The notes: generated from the sequence alone by a model not told the origin. A stretch of 52,121 nt of DNA from JBJFGR01 sp051892875 (GCA_051892875.1 JBJFGR010000069.1:1-52121), one strand, 5' to 3'. Positions 33,692 through 42,919 are shown, numbered from the stretch's first letter. A program made the numbers and translations.

Positions 33692-34300
33692 TCAGTTTTT
33701 GAGTTTAATCCATTTTTGAAATAATACAGTAATATCTTCGTTTTCTTCAGGTAATTCTTCTTTATATTCAAATGGAACTCTTACCCAATCTTTTTTAAAA
33801 TATTCATTAAAATCAATAGGAAAGAATACATATCTGTCTGGATTTTTAACCGAATCGTTTTGTAATGTCGGAGATATAATTTTAGTAAGATATATTGTAT
33901 TAACTAAGTTATTTTCTAAACAATATTTATATACGCCTGCTCCACCACAGATAAAAATCTTATCATAATTCATACTTGTTTTAATAGCATTCTCAATACT
34001 GTTTAGTTTTAAAAAGGAGCCAGTATAATAATGTTCTACCGGTTCAACTTTAGTATTAAATACAGAACAAACAATATTTTCGCCTTCTTCTTTATATTCT
34101 GGATTAACTACAATGTTAACTCTATTCTTTAATGGATATTTAGGTAATCCAAAAAATGTTTTATCACCAAAAATACATGGATAACCTTTAGTTATGGTTT
34201 TAAAATGATAAAAATCTTGTTTTGAATGCCAAGGTAACTTATTACCAACCCCAATTATTCCATTTGGTCCAATCGCTGTAATTAAAGCAATCTCTGTCAT
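33692..34300 (-). CDS. folA: Dihydrofolate reductase
   Basis: 202 residues. The N-terminus MTEIALITAIGPNGIIGVGNKLPWH has the cofactor and substrate strand, Met20-like loop and LPW motif. D-x-x-x-F follows (QDFYHFKTIT), then 'FGDKTFFGLP' (usual GRKTFESI) and 'IFICGGAGVYKYCL' (GG-nucleotide motif). It reduces dihydrofolate with NADPH for thymidylate synthesis. It is a little longer than the common 160-190. It is the last gene of the long minus unit; its ATG abuts the previous stop. Confidence 0.9.
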   Translation of the reverse strand: MTEIALITAIGPNGIIGVGNKLPWHSKQDFYHFKTITKGYPCIFGDKTFFGLPKYPLKNRVNIVVNPEYKEEGENIVCSVFNTKVEPVEHYYTGSFLKLNSIENAIKTSMNYDKIFICGGAGVYKYCLENNLVNTIYLTKIISPTLQNDSVKNPDRYVFFPIDFNEYFKKDWVRVPFEYKEELPEENEDITVLFQKWIKLKN

Positions 34301-34552
34301 TTATTTTATTCCTTTTTCTTTTTTGGCAGCTTCTTCGTAATAAAAAGTAGTTTCTTTCAACTCACAAAATTCATACTTTCCATTACCAGCATTACATAGT
34401 TCGTTGATGATTTCAGCTCTGAGTGATACTTTATTATGTTGATATACAATTGCACCAGGAATACACAGCATTCCAATAATAACAAGTATAATACAAAAAA
34501 CACCAATACCTTCCAAATAACTAGAATCACCAGAATCAGCATTAGTATTCAT
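34301..34552 (-). CDS. Small single-TM membrane protein
   Basis: 83 residues from the ATG that overlaps the upstream stop (TGATG); GTG at 34555 would add one residue. One membrane segment (GVFCIILVIIGMLCIPGAIVY), then a charged domain with two Cys (NELCNAG, YEFCELKE). No family recognised. Between DHFR and the sigma-like gene. Confidence 0.6.
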   Translation of the reverse strand: MNTNADSGDSSYLEGIGVFCIILVIIGMLCIPGAIVYQHNKVSLRAEIINELCNAGNGKYEFCELKETTFYYEEAAKKEKGIK

Positions 34553-35583
34553 CACAACTCTCCTCTTTTTCTTAAAATTAAATCACGCCAACCTAAATTT
34601 TCATTAGTCGGTTTTTTATACTTAATGACTTTTTTATTTTTATATTCGGCTAATTGACTATTTATTTTAGCATTACTTAAATTATATTTAGCTTTATACG
34701 TTGCCGATAAGGCTTTTACAAAGGCTAATATTTTTGCTGACACTAAACCAGCTTTATACAAAAAGATTTTACCTAGGATAATTGTTTTCTTATCAAACCC
34801 AATCGGATCCTGTTTCTCATAAAAATCTTTAATTCTTTCATAATATTTAACAGCGTCTGGATATTCTTTACAAATTGACAAGGCTTTATCTAAAATTTTA
34901 TTTGTACTTGCTTGGTCCAGAATATAATCGACATCGTGTTCTTCATCAGGTATTACATCTGCTAAAGTTTTTTCATTATCACCGACTTCTAATGTTGTAT
35001 CTAATGATAATTTAAATACAGAATCTTCCATGTTTTGAGTTGCTAAGAAGGCACGATGTTTACGTTCACCACTAATCGATAAACGAATGATATAAACAAT
35101 TTCCTTGAGCAACATAGGAGAATGCGAAACTGTACTAGTCTTCTTTAACTTTTCAGGAAAAAACCATCTAGTACGATAAAAATCACATACCTTACAATAC
35201 TTTGCCCAAAATTCAGAAGTCCAATCTTCATAGGTACCTTCTGCATTACTCATTCTAAAACCGTTATATTCAATATAACCTTTTAAATATTTAGCAATAG
35301 CTTTAGTAACCCTATCATATCTTTCAACTGTTTCATTTGCAAACGGTTGATTCGTTAAAAGATAATCGATTTTTGCAGGAGTATCTTCCAATTCACGAAG
35401 TTTTTCAAAATATACTTCCCGTTCTTCTTTAGTTAAACAGGTATAGATTAAAAGATTTTCATCACCTTTACAGGCATTAAAAAAAGATTGTTCATCAGTA
35501 CAATTAGAATCAAAGAACTTTTTTAAACTTTGTTTTCTATTTACTCTTTTTTCGATACGAGCTTTTTTTATTTGCTTAACCAA
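34552..35583 (-). CDS. Sigma-factor-like protein
   Basis: 343 residues, basic N-terminus. Residues 193-215 read SLDTTLEVGDNEKTLADVIPDEE, very like the sigma-70 region 3.0/3.1 string SLD.P....D..TLgDlIpDe. The region before it (about 90-185: helical, WTSEFWAKYCKVCDFYRTRWFF) is placed like sigma region 2, and a helical Lys-rich C-terminus could be region 4-like. It is a plausible phage promoter-specificity factor for the GTTCTA elements. Assignment is from motif only. Confidence 0.5.
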   Translation of the reverse strand: MVKQIKKARIEKRVNRKQSLKKFFDSNCTDEQSFFNACKGDENLLIYTCLTKEEREVYFEKLRELEDTPAKIDYLLTNQPFANETVERYDRVTKAIAKYLKGYIEYNGFRMSNAEGTYEDWTSEFWAKYCKVCDFYRTRWFFPEKLKKTSTVSHSPMLLKEIVYIIRLSISGERKHRAFLATQNMEDSVFKLSLDTTLEVGDNEKTLADVIPDEEHDVDYILDQASTNKILDKALSICKEYPDAVKYYERIKDFYEKQDPIGFDKKTIILGKIFLYKAGLVSAKILAFVKALSATYKAKYNLSNAKINSQLAEYKNKKVIKYKKPTNENLGWRDLILRKRGEL

Positions 35584-35685
35584 AACGCTTTCTCCTTTTT
35601 ATCAATTATCATAACTCAATTATAATCATAAATAAAATAAAAACGAAAACCAAAAACAAAAAATATACAATATAAATTTCCAATT

Positions 35686-36141
35686 CTAATATATTCCGCC
35701 AATATTTTTATTTGTCTGACCTGTTAAATAATATAAATCTTGCATATAACTTGTCCAGGCAGTAACTAAAATATATAGGTCTTCTAATCCTTCAATAACA
35801 TTATCTTCTTCTGCGTAGTATTGAATAATATTTTCTGTAACTTTTTCACCACAGCATTTGGCTTTTTTAATGGCTTCTTTTACTTGCTGATTCTTTTTCT
35901 TATCTAAAAGATTTTTTATTTGCTTTTCATATTTCTGAATTTGACTTTTAAAATATCCAAGCTGAATAAGTGTCATATGTCTTTTATCATTAGAAAGATT
36001 AACGAATTTTTGAATGTTTTTTAAGAAATTTACAAAATTAACTATATCCTGTTCTGTTTTAAAGATATACTTTAATTGTTTAGCTAAATCATCAAAATCT
36101 AAACTTTCAACTTTTTCTATATCAAATTCAAGGTCTGTCAT
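35686..36141 (-). CDS. Hypothetical helical protein
   Basis: 151 residues from ATG 36141 (AAAGGAAATGAC ahead); the longer frame would start at TTG 36156. Acidic N-terminus (DLEFDIEKVESLDFDDLAKQL), then a Lys/Gln-rich coiled coil (about 70-100) with a CC pair. The C-terminus has aromatic residues (YYLTGQTNKNIGGIY). No recognised family. Confidence 0.65.
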   Translation of the reverse strand: MTDLEFDIEKVESLDFDDLAKQLKYIFKTEQDIVNFVNFLKNIQKFVNLSNDKRHMTLIQLGYFKSQIQKYEKQIKNLLDKKKNQQVKEAIKKAKCCGEKVTENIIQYYAEEDNVIEGLEDLYILVTAWTSYMQDLYYLTGQTNKNIGGIY

Positions 36142-36152
36142 GTCATTTCCTT

Positions 36153-36560
36153 TCAATTAAACATTCTGACTTTACCATTATTATTTTTTACTTCAATTTT
36201 AGTATATTCACAAGTATTTCTAACTTCTTTTATAAACTCTTTAATAGCTTCTGTACTTTGATCTTGCTCTTTTATAATAAGGATATATTTCGGTTGAATA
36301 TTATGAAGTTCACTATACAACTTACATACAGACTTCTTAGTAAAATATCCCTCTCTATACCAATCTGAACCGTTTCTACCCCATCTCACAACTAAACCTT
36401 CACCCTCATAATAATTGTCACGTACAACTATCATAATATTATCCCCTAATTGAAAAGGAGAATTTGCATATTCGAATTCGGTAGGAGCTAACCAATTTAT
36501 AATCCAGCGACGTAGTTTTCTTTTATAATTTGACATATCTAAATACTTTTTAATATTCAT
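36153..36560 (-). CDS. Hypothetical protein
   Basis: 135 residues, basic N-terminus (YKRKLRRWIINWL), then an SH3-like beta segment (FQLGDNIMIVVRDNYYEGEGLVVRWG). Overlaps the HNH gene by 4 bases (GAATGA) with GAAGGAG inside that gene. Unknown function. Confidence 0.62.
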   Translation of the reverse strand: MNIKKYLDMSNYKRKLRRWIINWLAPTEFEYANSPFQLGDNIMIVVRDNYYEGEGLVVRWGRNGSDWYREGYFTKKSVCKLYSELHNIQPKYILIIKEQDQSTEAIKEFIKEVRNTCEYTKIEVKNNNGKVRMFN

Positions 36561-37024
36561 TCTTCTTTCTCCTTCTTTTGTTCTGCCTGCTTTAATAATT
36601 CTTCTACAGTAATACCTTTAGAATTCGCAATCAATTGTGTTTGTTCAAAATATTTTTCTGTTGCTTTGTGAAAATGGTGTTCGTCACACAGTAAGATTAA
36701 ATTATTCATATTATATAATAAATCCTTTCTTTTACTTCTCATATGAATGTGATGAACTTGTGTACCCGGTTTTCCACAAATTTGGCATTTGCCTTTATCT
36801 CTTTGAATAACTTTTTGTCTTGTTTCTTCCCATTTATCTTTAGCTTCTTTATTCTGTTTATTCAATATTGTTTTCTTTAACGTTGTTCCTGAATTTTTTA
36901 AAGCCGAAAATGAGCATAATGGAGATTTTGCTTTCAAAGCAGTAGTTTTCTTAAGACCAGATTTACTTTTTAAACCGGTTTTAGCTTTTAATTGTGATTT
37001 TGCTTTGAGAGGTGTTTTTTTCAT
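36557..37024 (-). CDS. HNH endonuclease
   Basis: 155 residues. Residues 5-40 are low-complexity Lys-rich repeats (LKAKS/T, LKSKS, LKKTT), likely DNA-binding. The HNH core is Cys80-x2-Cys83, HHIH (91-94), Asn107/108 and Cys113-x2-His116. Free-standing, not obviously in an intron. Its ATG lies just past the terminator T tract of the upstream SSB gene with no ribosome binding site in between. Homing or DNA-packaging-associated nuclease are both possible. Confidence 0.78.
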   Translation of the reverse strand: MKKTPLKAKSQLKAKTGLKSKSGLKKTTALKAKSPLCSFSALKNSGTTLKKTILNKQNKEAKDKWEETRQKVIQRDKGKCQICGKPGTQVHHIHMRSKRKDLLYNMNNLILLCDEHHFHKATEKYFEQTQLIANSKGITVEELLKQAEQKKEKEE

Positions 37025-37025
37025 G

Positions 37026-37059
37026 ATATAAAAATAGGAGAGTTTTTGGGCTCTCCTAT
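37026..37059 (-). terminator. Rho-independent terminator after the SSB gene
   Basis: Minus strand ATAGGAGAG (37059-37051) pairs with CTCTCCTAT (37042-37034), followed by TTTTTATAT. Would attenuate between SSB (high demand) and downstream genes. Confidence 0.85.
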
Positions 37060-37078
37060 CCTTTCTGCAAGTATTAAT

Positions 37079-37897
37079 TTAGAACGGAATACTATCATCA
37101 ACTGCAGGAGCAGTAACAGATCTTAATACATCACGAGCAGATTTAAATTCTTCTACTTTCTTATCCATCAGCATTTTCATCTGTACAAACTCTTGATCAC
37201 TAGGCATTTTCCATAAATCAGGCATAACCAATGCTTCGTTTTCTTCTTTGAGTTTTTCAATAATATTCATTGTAGGATTATATGTTGCAAATGAAATTTC
37301 TCTGTCCCAACGACCATTTTCACTCTGGCGCGAGAATTTAATCGTGTTACTTCTTTCCCATTCTAACAAATCCGGAGTGTCTTTATCAACATAACGTTCA
37401 ATCAACCATCTTGTCAAGAATGAACCTTTCTGCTGCAAAACTGAAATATGCGCTTTATCCCAATCTTGTTTAGTGTCTGAATCAACAACAACTACTTTTA
37501 CATTCGAAGTAATTTGCGGATCAAACATAGGCAGAGGACCAAACTTACCTTGTGTTGTCAATTCTTCTTCTTTGAAACCCATAGCTAACAACTGACGCTT
37601 TGCTTCACAGATTGGGCATTTAACGCCAGCTTTTTTAAGATGCATAGTTTGTTCCGGGCAAACAAAACGAGCTGTTGAACCTTCTACAACCTGATTGAGC
37701 CAGTGTGTACCAACAACCCAGCTAAAAATATCATTTTCTTTACTATTTGCGGCAACAACTTTAAATTGTACACCTCTTTTAAAACCTCTATTGTTAGAAA
37801 CCCAATCAATACGAGGCAATTCGCTTGCAGCTTCGACTTTACTACTGTTATCATTTAACATTGCTGTTGTCCATTCTAAATTAATTTTTTTATTCAT
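37079..37897 (-). CDS. 32: Single-stranded DNA-binding protein (gp32-like)
   Basis: 272 residues. Zinc site Cys80, His86, Cys94, Cys97 (FVCPEQTMHLKKAGVKCPIC) within an OB-type core as in T4 gp32, and an acidic C-terminal tip ending DDSIPF, typical of ssDNA-binding proteins. It coats ssDNA at the fork and recombination sites. It stands between its own promoter-like motif (38015-38020) and a terminator, so it is likely a separately controlled abundant product. Confidence 0.82.
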   Translation of the reverse strand: MNKKINLEWTTAMLNDNSSKVEAASELPRIDWVSNNRGFKRGVQFKVVAANSKENDIFSWVVGTHWLNQVVEGSTARFVCPEQTMHLKKAGVKCPICEAKRQLLAMGFKEEELTTQGKFGPLPMFDPQITSNVKVVVVDSDTKQDWDKAHISVLQQKGSFLTRWLIERYVDKDTPDLLEWERSNTIKFSRQSENGRWDREISFATYNPTMNIIEKLKEENEALVMPDLWKMPSDQEFVQMKMLMDKKVEEFKSARDVLRSVTAPAVDDSIPF

Positions 37898-38030
37898 TTC
37901 ACTATTTCCTAAAAGTTAAAGTAAGTATGTTTTATACAGTGACATTACGTCTGTCATATAAAATAGAAGTAAATATAATTTGGATTCTAATAAATTAATT
38001 TTCCAAACAGTATATAGAACAAATCTATTA
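37898..38030 (-). promoter_or_regulatory. Leader of the SSB gene with a GTTCTA motif
   Basis: 133-base gap. Minus strand TTGTTCTATATACTG (GTTCTA 38020-38015) lies 118 bases ahead of the SSB ATG. The long leader could carry autoregulatory RNA structure, as in T4 gene 32, but I see no clear pseudoknot by eye. Confidence 0.45.
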
Positions 38031-39062
38031 TTATACTCTTTCTAATAAATCATTTCCTTTTTTAATTAAGTCCTCCTTTTGTAAAGTGTCATTATTTGAC
38101 TTATTGATAAATTGAATTAAAATATCTGAATTGTTTTCTACAGTTATCTCTTCTTCTACTTTTTTATTAGTTGAAATACGCATTAAATCAATATGAATTT
38201 CTTTACCTTTTACATTATTTAATTTATTATGAATTTCATCTGTCAAAAGGATATCTGTTGTAATATCAACTTTAAAGTAATTGTCATTAGAATAGTTTAA
38301 GATACTTTCTATATTATCGTCTGTAAACGTTAACCAATCTGGACAATTAAACGATTCACGCTTTACTTTATTTGTTTCTGTATCGTAGATAATTATATTC
38401 TTTCTTGCAATACCTTTATCTTTAAATGAAAGTCTTTGTGTTGAACCAGAAATTTGTACATTTTTAGCAGGATTAACAGCCGAATGATAATGTCCTTGTA
38501 AGGTCATCTTAAATTGCTTTAATACATCTAAATCTACACCTCTTGTTGTAAAAATATTATTACCCAAATCAGTGTTATTTATTTCTAGGTGTGAAAAAAC
38601 AATTTTATCTTGCTTATTTTCTATTTTCTTTAAAAACGATTCAGCTGTCTCATCATTATCACAATAAGGCATATATATAAAATCACCAACAACAGTAGGA
38701 TACTCGTATACATTTATATTATTCCAATATTTAAAGGTTGCTAATTTATGTGCATATTTATTGTTTGTATTACCGCTCAAATCATGATTACCTACGATAA
38801 TATCAACTGGTTTACAATCACTAATTTTCTTAAAAAAATCAATCATTGCATTTAAAGTTTGACAAGACATAGTATCAGTAACTGGACCCCAAGCATCTCC
38901 GCCAAATACTATTTTATCAATATTTTCTTTATTACAAATATCAACAATAGTATCTGCACAAGATAAATGCTCTAACTCTCTAATCGTATACCCTTCCGGA
39001 GTAATATGCGAAAAGCGGTGTGTATGATGAAAATGTATATCACTAAAAAATAAAATTCTCAT
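38031..39062 (-). CDS. 47: Recombination nuclease subunit (gp47/SbcD-like)
   Basis: 343 residues. Metallophosphoesterase motifs in order: FSDIHFHHTH (6-15), FGGDAWG, VGNHDLSG, SHLEI and LQGHYHSA. It is the Mre11/SbcD-like exo/endonuclease that pairs with the ATPase encoded directly upstream (4-base overlap). The pair resects ends in recombination-dependent replication. Confidence 0.9.
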   Translation of the reverse strand: MRILFFSDIHFHHTHRFSHITPEGYTIRELEHLSCADTIVDICNKENIDKIVFGGDAWGPVTDTMSCQTLNAMIDFFKKISDCKPVDIIVGNHDLSGNTNNKYAHKLATFKYWNNINVYEYPTVVGDFIYMPYCDNDETAESFLKKIENKQDKIVFSHLEINNTDLGNNIFTTRGVDLDVLKQFKMTLQGHYHSAVNPAKNVQISGSTQRLSFKDKGIARKNIIIYDTETNKVKRESFNCPDWLTFTDDNIESILNYSNDNYFKVDITTDILLTDEIHNKLNNVKGKEIHIDLMRISTNKKVEEEITVENNSDILIQFINKSNNDTLQKEDLIKKGNDLLERV

Positions 39063-40921
39063 TGCTCTATAATCTCCGTTTTACCCATAATTTTTTTACA
39101 TACGATTTTATTTGGAATGTTTTCGCTTACCATTGCATTATTTGTAATCCAAAATACACTTTCGATCTCGTCACTTTTATCTTCAATTATTTCAATTAAC
39201 TGTTGACAACCAAGTGGATCTAATTGTGATTCTACCTCATCTAACCATAATACATTAAAATTAATTCTAGAGGTTGTTTTAATTAAATCATACAATGCTA
39301 ATTGAATAGCAAGATTTAAACGCTTCTTTTCACCACCTGATAAACTAGATACTGATTTCTTAATTCCCGCAGTTTCAATTACAATATCAATATTTGCTCC
39401 ATTCAAAGTCAAAGCAACAGTTGTATTTGCGAAAAATCTATTTATATATTTCTGCATACATTGATTTAAAAAGATAATATCACGATTTAACAGATATGGA
39501 CGTAATTCACCTTTTGCACCAAGTAGTTTATAAAAGTAATCCGCAAGAGAACGCTCATATTCTAGTTTTGTTACTACTTCTTGTTCTGCAGTTATCTGTT
39601 TATTAATCTTTTCTATCTCTACTTTGTATTCAGCAAGTGTATTGTTTATAGTATCAACTTCTTTATCATGATTTTCTTTTTTATTTTCATACTCTGTAAT
39701 GGTTTTCATGACAAGATTTAATTTATGTAATGCTTGAGTATTTTCTTCGTTTAACTTTCTAATTTTTTCGTCAACATCTTTGCTTTCTTGTGTTAATTTT
39801 GTCAATTCTTTATTTAAATTAGACCATTCTACACGTTTTTCATTTAATTTAACGTCTAAGCCTGCTATAATTTCTATATTTTTAGTTTTTGAAGCGAGTA
39901 AACTTTCTTTTTCTTGTGTCTTTTCAACAATTAGTTCATTACTTCTTTCTAATGGTCTTTTACAAGTAGGACAAGTATCATTTTTAAACCATTTATCAAT
40001 CATATTTATATCGATATCTAATTGTTTATTTTCAAATTCGATTTTTTGTTTTTCACTAGTTATTACATTTGCTTCTTCTTCAATTTTACGTAAATTTTGA
40101 AGATATTCACTAGTGTCAGTTTTAGTTACTTTATTGTATTTTTCGATTTCTTCTTTTAACTTTACTAACTGTGTATCTATGACCGTTTTTTGGTCTGTGA
40201 GCGATACAATTTCATTTTCAATACGTTTTATATCGAAATTGATTTTTAGCGTTTCTAGAGCTCCTAATTGACGATTATACATCTGTTCATAAGTCTTTAA
40301 ACTCCCTTCTGCACTACTGAGTTTTAATCTTGATTCCTGGATGTCTTTAGCGATTTCTTTCATATCTTTATTTGCTTCGTCGCGTACTCTATCCCAAAGA
40401 CTATAATCACGTATACTTTCAAGAGTTTGAATACGTTGTTGAGGAGTAAGGTCTGAAAAAGCAGATTTAATATCACAGGTCATCATAATTGTACTATGCA
40501 ACAAATCAACAGGAATTTTTAACAATTGATTAATTCTCTGTTGGGTTTCTGCTATTTTATGACAAGTTAGGTCTTGATTAGCTATTTCCAATAAAAGGTT
40601 ATTGCCTAATTCTGAATCTTTACGACTTCTAACAACTTTAATCTCACCTCGATCAGAATCAATATATACAGTAACTCGACAATCTTTTCCAGTTTTAAGA
40701 TTTACTACTTCATCTGCCAGTGCTTCGTTTGTAAGAGTATTACCAGTCAAACACCAATATAAAGCCGAAACAATTGAACTTTTACCTGCTCCATTTTTTG
40801 AAGAAGGTTCGTCCATATTTATTCCTTCAATAGAAAATAACCCTGGTTTTATTTCCAAGGTTACTTTAGACTGAATGCTTCTAAAATTCTGAATTTCGAT
40901 TTTCTTAATATTAAATTGCAT
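39059..40921 (-). CDS. 46: Recombination ATPase subunit (gp46/SbcC-like)
   Basis: 620 residues. Walker A NGAGKSS (43-49), a long coiled coil with the zinc hook CPTC (317-320) near its middle, then the signature SLSGGEKKRLN and Walker B/D-loop LWLDEVESQLDP near the C-terminus. Classic Rad50/SbcC/gp46 architecture with the coiled-coil length of phage forms. Partner of the gp47-like gene. Confidence 0.92.
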   Translation of the reverse strand: MQFNIKKIEIQNFRSIQSKVTLEIKPGLFSIEGINMDEPSSKNGAGKSSIVSALYWCLTGNTLTNEALADEVVNLKTGKDCRVTVYIDSDRGEIKVVRSRKDSELGNNLLLEIANQDLTCHKIAETQQRINQLLKIPVDLLHSTIMMTCDIKSAFSDLTPQQRIQTLESIRDYSLWDRVRDEANKDMKEIAKDIQESRLKLSSAEGSLKTYEQMYNRQLGALETLKINFDIKRIENEIVSLTDQKTVIDTQLVKLKEEIEKYNKVTKTDTSEYLQNLRKIEEEANVITSEKQKIEFENKQLDIDINMIDKWFKNDTCPTCKRPLERSNELIVEKTQEKESLLASKTKNIEIIAGLDVKLNEKRVEWSNLNKELTKLTQESKDVDEKIRKLNEENTQALHKLNLVMKTITEYENKKENHDKEVDTINNTLAEYKVEIEKINKQITAEQEVVTKLEYERSLADYFYKLLGAKGELRPYLLNRDIIFLNQCMQKYINRFFANTTVALTLNGANIDIVIETAGIKKSVSSLSGGEKKRLNLAIQLALYDLIKTTSRINFNVLWLDEVESQLDPLGCQQLIEIIEDKSDEIESVFWITNNAMVSENIPNKIVCKKIMGKTEIIEQ

Positions 40922-40954
40922 ATCTAATTACCCAAATTAAAGTAAACTTGTATA

Positions 40955-40962
40955 ATATAGAA
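40955..40962 (-). promoter_or_regulatory. TTCTATAT-type promoter-like motif
   Basis: Minus strand CATTTCTATATTATACAAG, about 35 bases before the gp46-like ATG. Member of the TTCTATAT class also seen before the two helicases. Confidence 0.35.
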
Positions 40963-40980
40963 ATGCAAGTTAAATCAATT

Positions 40981-41205
40981 CTACTCAGATTTATTTTCTT
41001 TTTCTCGTTTTTCTTCGTCAGCTCTATCTGGAAGGTCTTCAATTACTTCTGCCATAGAGATTTCTGCTCCAGCAAACATTGTTCTGAATTTATAATCTCT
41101 TTCTAAACATTCTTTAATAATTCCTAACAATGTTGTCTTACCGGCTCCTAGTGCGCCGGAAACCGTAATTCTAAGTTTTCTATTCTGTAATTCATTCTGC
41201 ATCAT
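40981..41205 (-). CDS. Small P-loop protein
   Basis: 74 residues with an apparent Walker A, SGALGAGKTT (16-25), then a short alpha/beta segment and a charged tail (DRADEEKREKENKSE). Too short for a full kinase or ATPase, so it may be a truncated nucleotide kinase-like fold or a regulatory P-loop peptide. Two adjacent ATGs (41205, 41202) are possible. Overlaps the end of the upstream interrupted gene. Confidence 0.65.
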   Translation of the reverse strand: MMQNELQNRKLRITVSGALGAGKTTLLGIIKECLERDYKFRTMFAGAEISMAEVIEDLPDRADEEKREKENKSE

Positions 41206-41440
41206 GTTTTTCCTTTAACTTTTTGAATACTTCTACTAATTTTGCTCGTAATTCGCCTTTGATTAAATTTTCATATTTCTTTTTACAATCAGGACAAATA
41301 TTTAAATCTAATGCATAATCTTCATTTTCATAAGATAAAATATAACCGCACGCAGATGTTCACGTTATGCCTTCAATTTCTTTTCCACAAATATCACAAA
41401 AATGCTTACTTGTTGGAATCATTACTTCCCTAGTTGACAT
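41192..41440 (-). pseudogene. Zinc-ribbon-like gene interrupted by an in-frame TGA
   Basis: 83 codons from ATG 41440 (AAGGAGAAATTTAAAT ahead) to TGA 41194-41192. The frame is open except for one TGA at 41362-41360 (codon 27), after HFCDICGKEIEGIT. The downstream part continues TSACGYILSYENEDYA and NICPDCKKKYENLI. Both halves are needed for the CxxC...CxxC zinc-ribbon pattern, so they look like one gene. A one-base change (TGT or TGG to TGA) or a sequencing error would explain it. TGA is a normal stop for other genes here, so wholesale recoding is unlikely. Confidence 0.6.
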
Positions 41441-41442
41441 AT

Positions 41443-42006
41443 TTAAATTTCTCCTTGATCAACGGCTTCATACAATTCATAAGCGTTTTCAACCAGTTTA
41501 TCAAAAGTCAAAGGTCTTTTTGCTGGATTTTCTTTAAATCGCTTATATTCTTCAATCGCATCTAATTCAATAGCTGTAATAAACATTGAATTAAATAACT
41601 TCATATTTCTTTCTGCTTCTTCTTTTGTATCAAATACTACCCATGCATCTGTTTTATTTTTATACTTATTACGAGTATGATCGGCATCAACAGTAGTTAT
41701 ATTCCAACCGTATTGTTCTTTAAGTTGATTGGCAATCTCATTTGTAGACATGCCTTCAAAAGTTTTCTTTTTCCAATTGACACGCATCTTACAAATACCG
41801 TTTGGCTTTTTAAGAACATCTCTATCTTTTGTTATTAATGGTAAAGTATTATTATAGTAATCCGTGTTACCTAATTTTACACACTTACTGTCTACTTTAA
41901 TCTTTTCGTTTTTTAATTCCTCTTTAAGTTTATTTACTTTTTTTACCAACTTATTATTTTTGTTTGTAAAATTAACTTGTGACATTATAACATACATTAA
42001 ATTCAT
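41443..42006 (-). CDS. Hypothetical protein
   Basis: 187 residues from ATG 42006, just after the stop of the radical SAM gene (TAATATG). A Lys/Asn-rich N-terminal coiled region precedes a mixed domain (about 60-150; TFEGMSTNEIANQLKEQYGWNITT, AWVVFDTKEEAERNMKLF) that looks like a small alpha/beta fold, RRM/KH-like in feel. No family assigned. Confidence 0.6.
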   Translation of the reverse strand: MNLMYVIMSQVNFTNKNNKLVKKVNKLKEELKNEKIKVDSKCVKLGNTDYYNNTLPLITKDRDVLKKPNGICKMRVNWKKKTFEGMSTNEIANQLKEQYGWNITTVDADHTRNKYKNKTDAWVVFDTKEEAERNMKLFNSMFITAIELDAIEEYKRFKENPAKRPLTFDKLVENAYELYEAVDQGEI

Positions 42007-42007
42007 A

Positions 42008-42919
42008 TTACAGCCCACCTTTATGCTTATTTATTAAATCTTTAAATCCACTACATGAGAGTCCGGTATAATTCAAATTCATAAAACTATTTGCCATACA
42101 CTGTAATTTAGAAGTGCACTTTTCACAAAATTTATCTTTCTTTTTTTCCGTTTCTTTCATTTTTTTAGATAAATCTTCAATATTATCAAATTCTTCTAAG
42201 AAAAAGTTGTTATCATTATCAAAATTTTGTAGAGCAAGTTTATTATTAGGAGTTAAATATACTGTTTTAACGTTATAGTTATCAAGATTTAAAATATTCT
42301 CCAGTTGTAATTTATTTTGAAAAGCAAATTTCATCTTGTTTGACAATTTAAGATATTCAGCAACAATCTTTTCATACTCTGAATATCCTCTAAATTTATA
42401 TAATGTAAATGGTGTCTGATGAAAAGGTATAATCTCCCAGGATTTAATTTTAAGTGAATTTAAATGATTTATAATTTGATTATGATTTATTTTACAAAAA
42501 ATATCTAAGGACTTTATATTTATACTTTTTCCAGTTGCTGTAGCCGCTTTAATATTATTAAAAATCTGCTGCTGCAAAGGATTATTATTGAAATTATATC
42601 CTATGTTTATTATATCACAGTTGTTAATTAAAGCCTTCTTAAATTCAACGAAATTGGTTTCTACAATGATTTTTTTGCAATGTATTTTTAATAAGTTAAA
42701 TAGCATCTCAAAGTAAAAATCTGAAAGTAAAGATATTTCACCTCCAGTAATTTTTATTTGAAGAATATCATACTTAAAATGTAATGAGGTTAAGGTTGAA
42801 TCTATCCATGCTAAATCTGTTGTATTTTTGTTATTTTTTTCATGTTGATATAAACAAAAATTACAATTTTCGTTACAACGGTATAGCGGTATAAGTTCAA
42901 TACGAATTGCTGTTTTCAT
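42008..42919 (-). CDS. Radical SAM protein
   Basis: 303 residues. The [4Fe-4S]/SAM motif is Cys15-x3-Cys19-x2-Cys22 (YRCNENCNFCLY), with 'ITGGE' for SAM binding. The C-terminal Cys cluster (CEKC...LQCMAN...SCSG) could hold an auxiliary Fe-S centre, as in SPASM/Twitch proteins. It sits apart from the four-member family to its right and is divergent from gene 43002. The N-terminus resembles activating or peptide-modifying rSAM enzymes; substrate unknown. Confidence 0.8.
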   Translation of the reverse strand: MKTAIRIELIPLYRCNENCNFCLYQHEKNNKNTTDLAWIDSTLTSLHFKYDILQIKITGGEISLLSDFYFEMLFNLLKIHCKKIIVETNFVEFKKALINNCDIINIGYNFNNNPLQQQIFNNIKAATATGKSINIKSLDIFCKINHNQIINHLNSLKIKSWEIIPFHQTPFTLYKFRGYSEYEKIVAEYLKLSNKMKFAFQNKLQLENILNLDNYNVKTVYLTPNNKLALQNFDNDNNFFLEEFDNIEDLSKKMKETEKKKDKFCEKCTSKLQCMANSFMNLNYTGLSCSGFKDLINKHKGGL

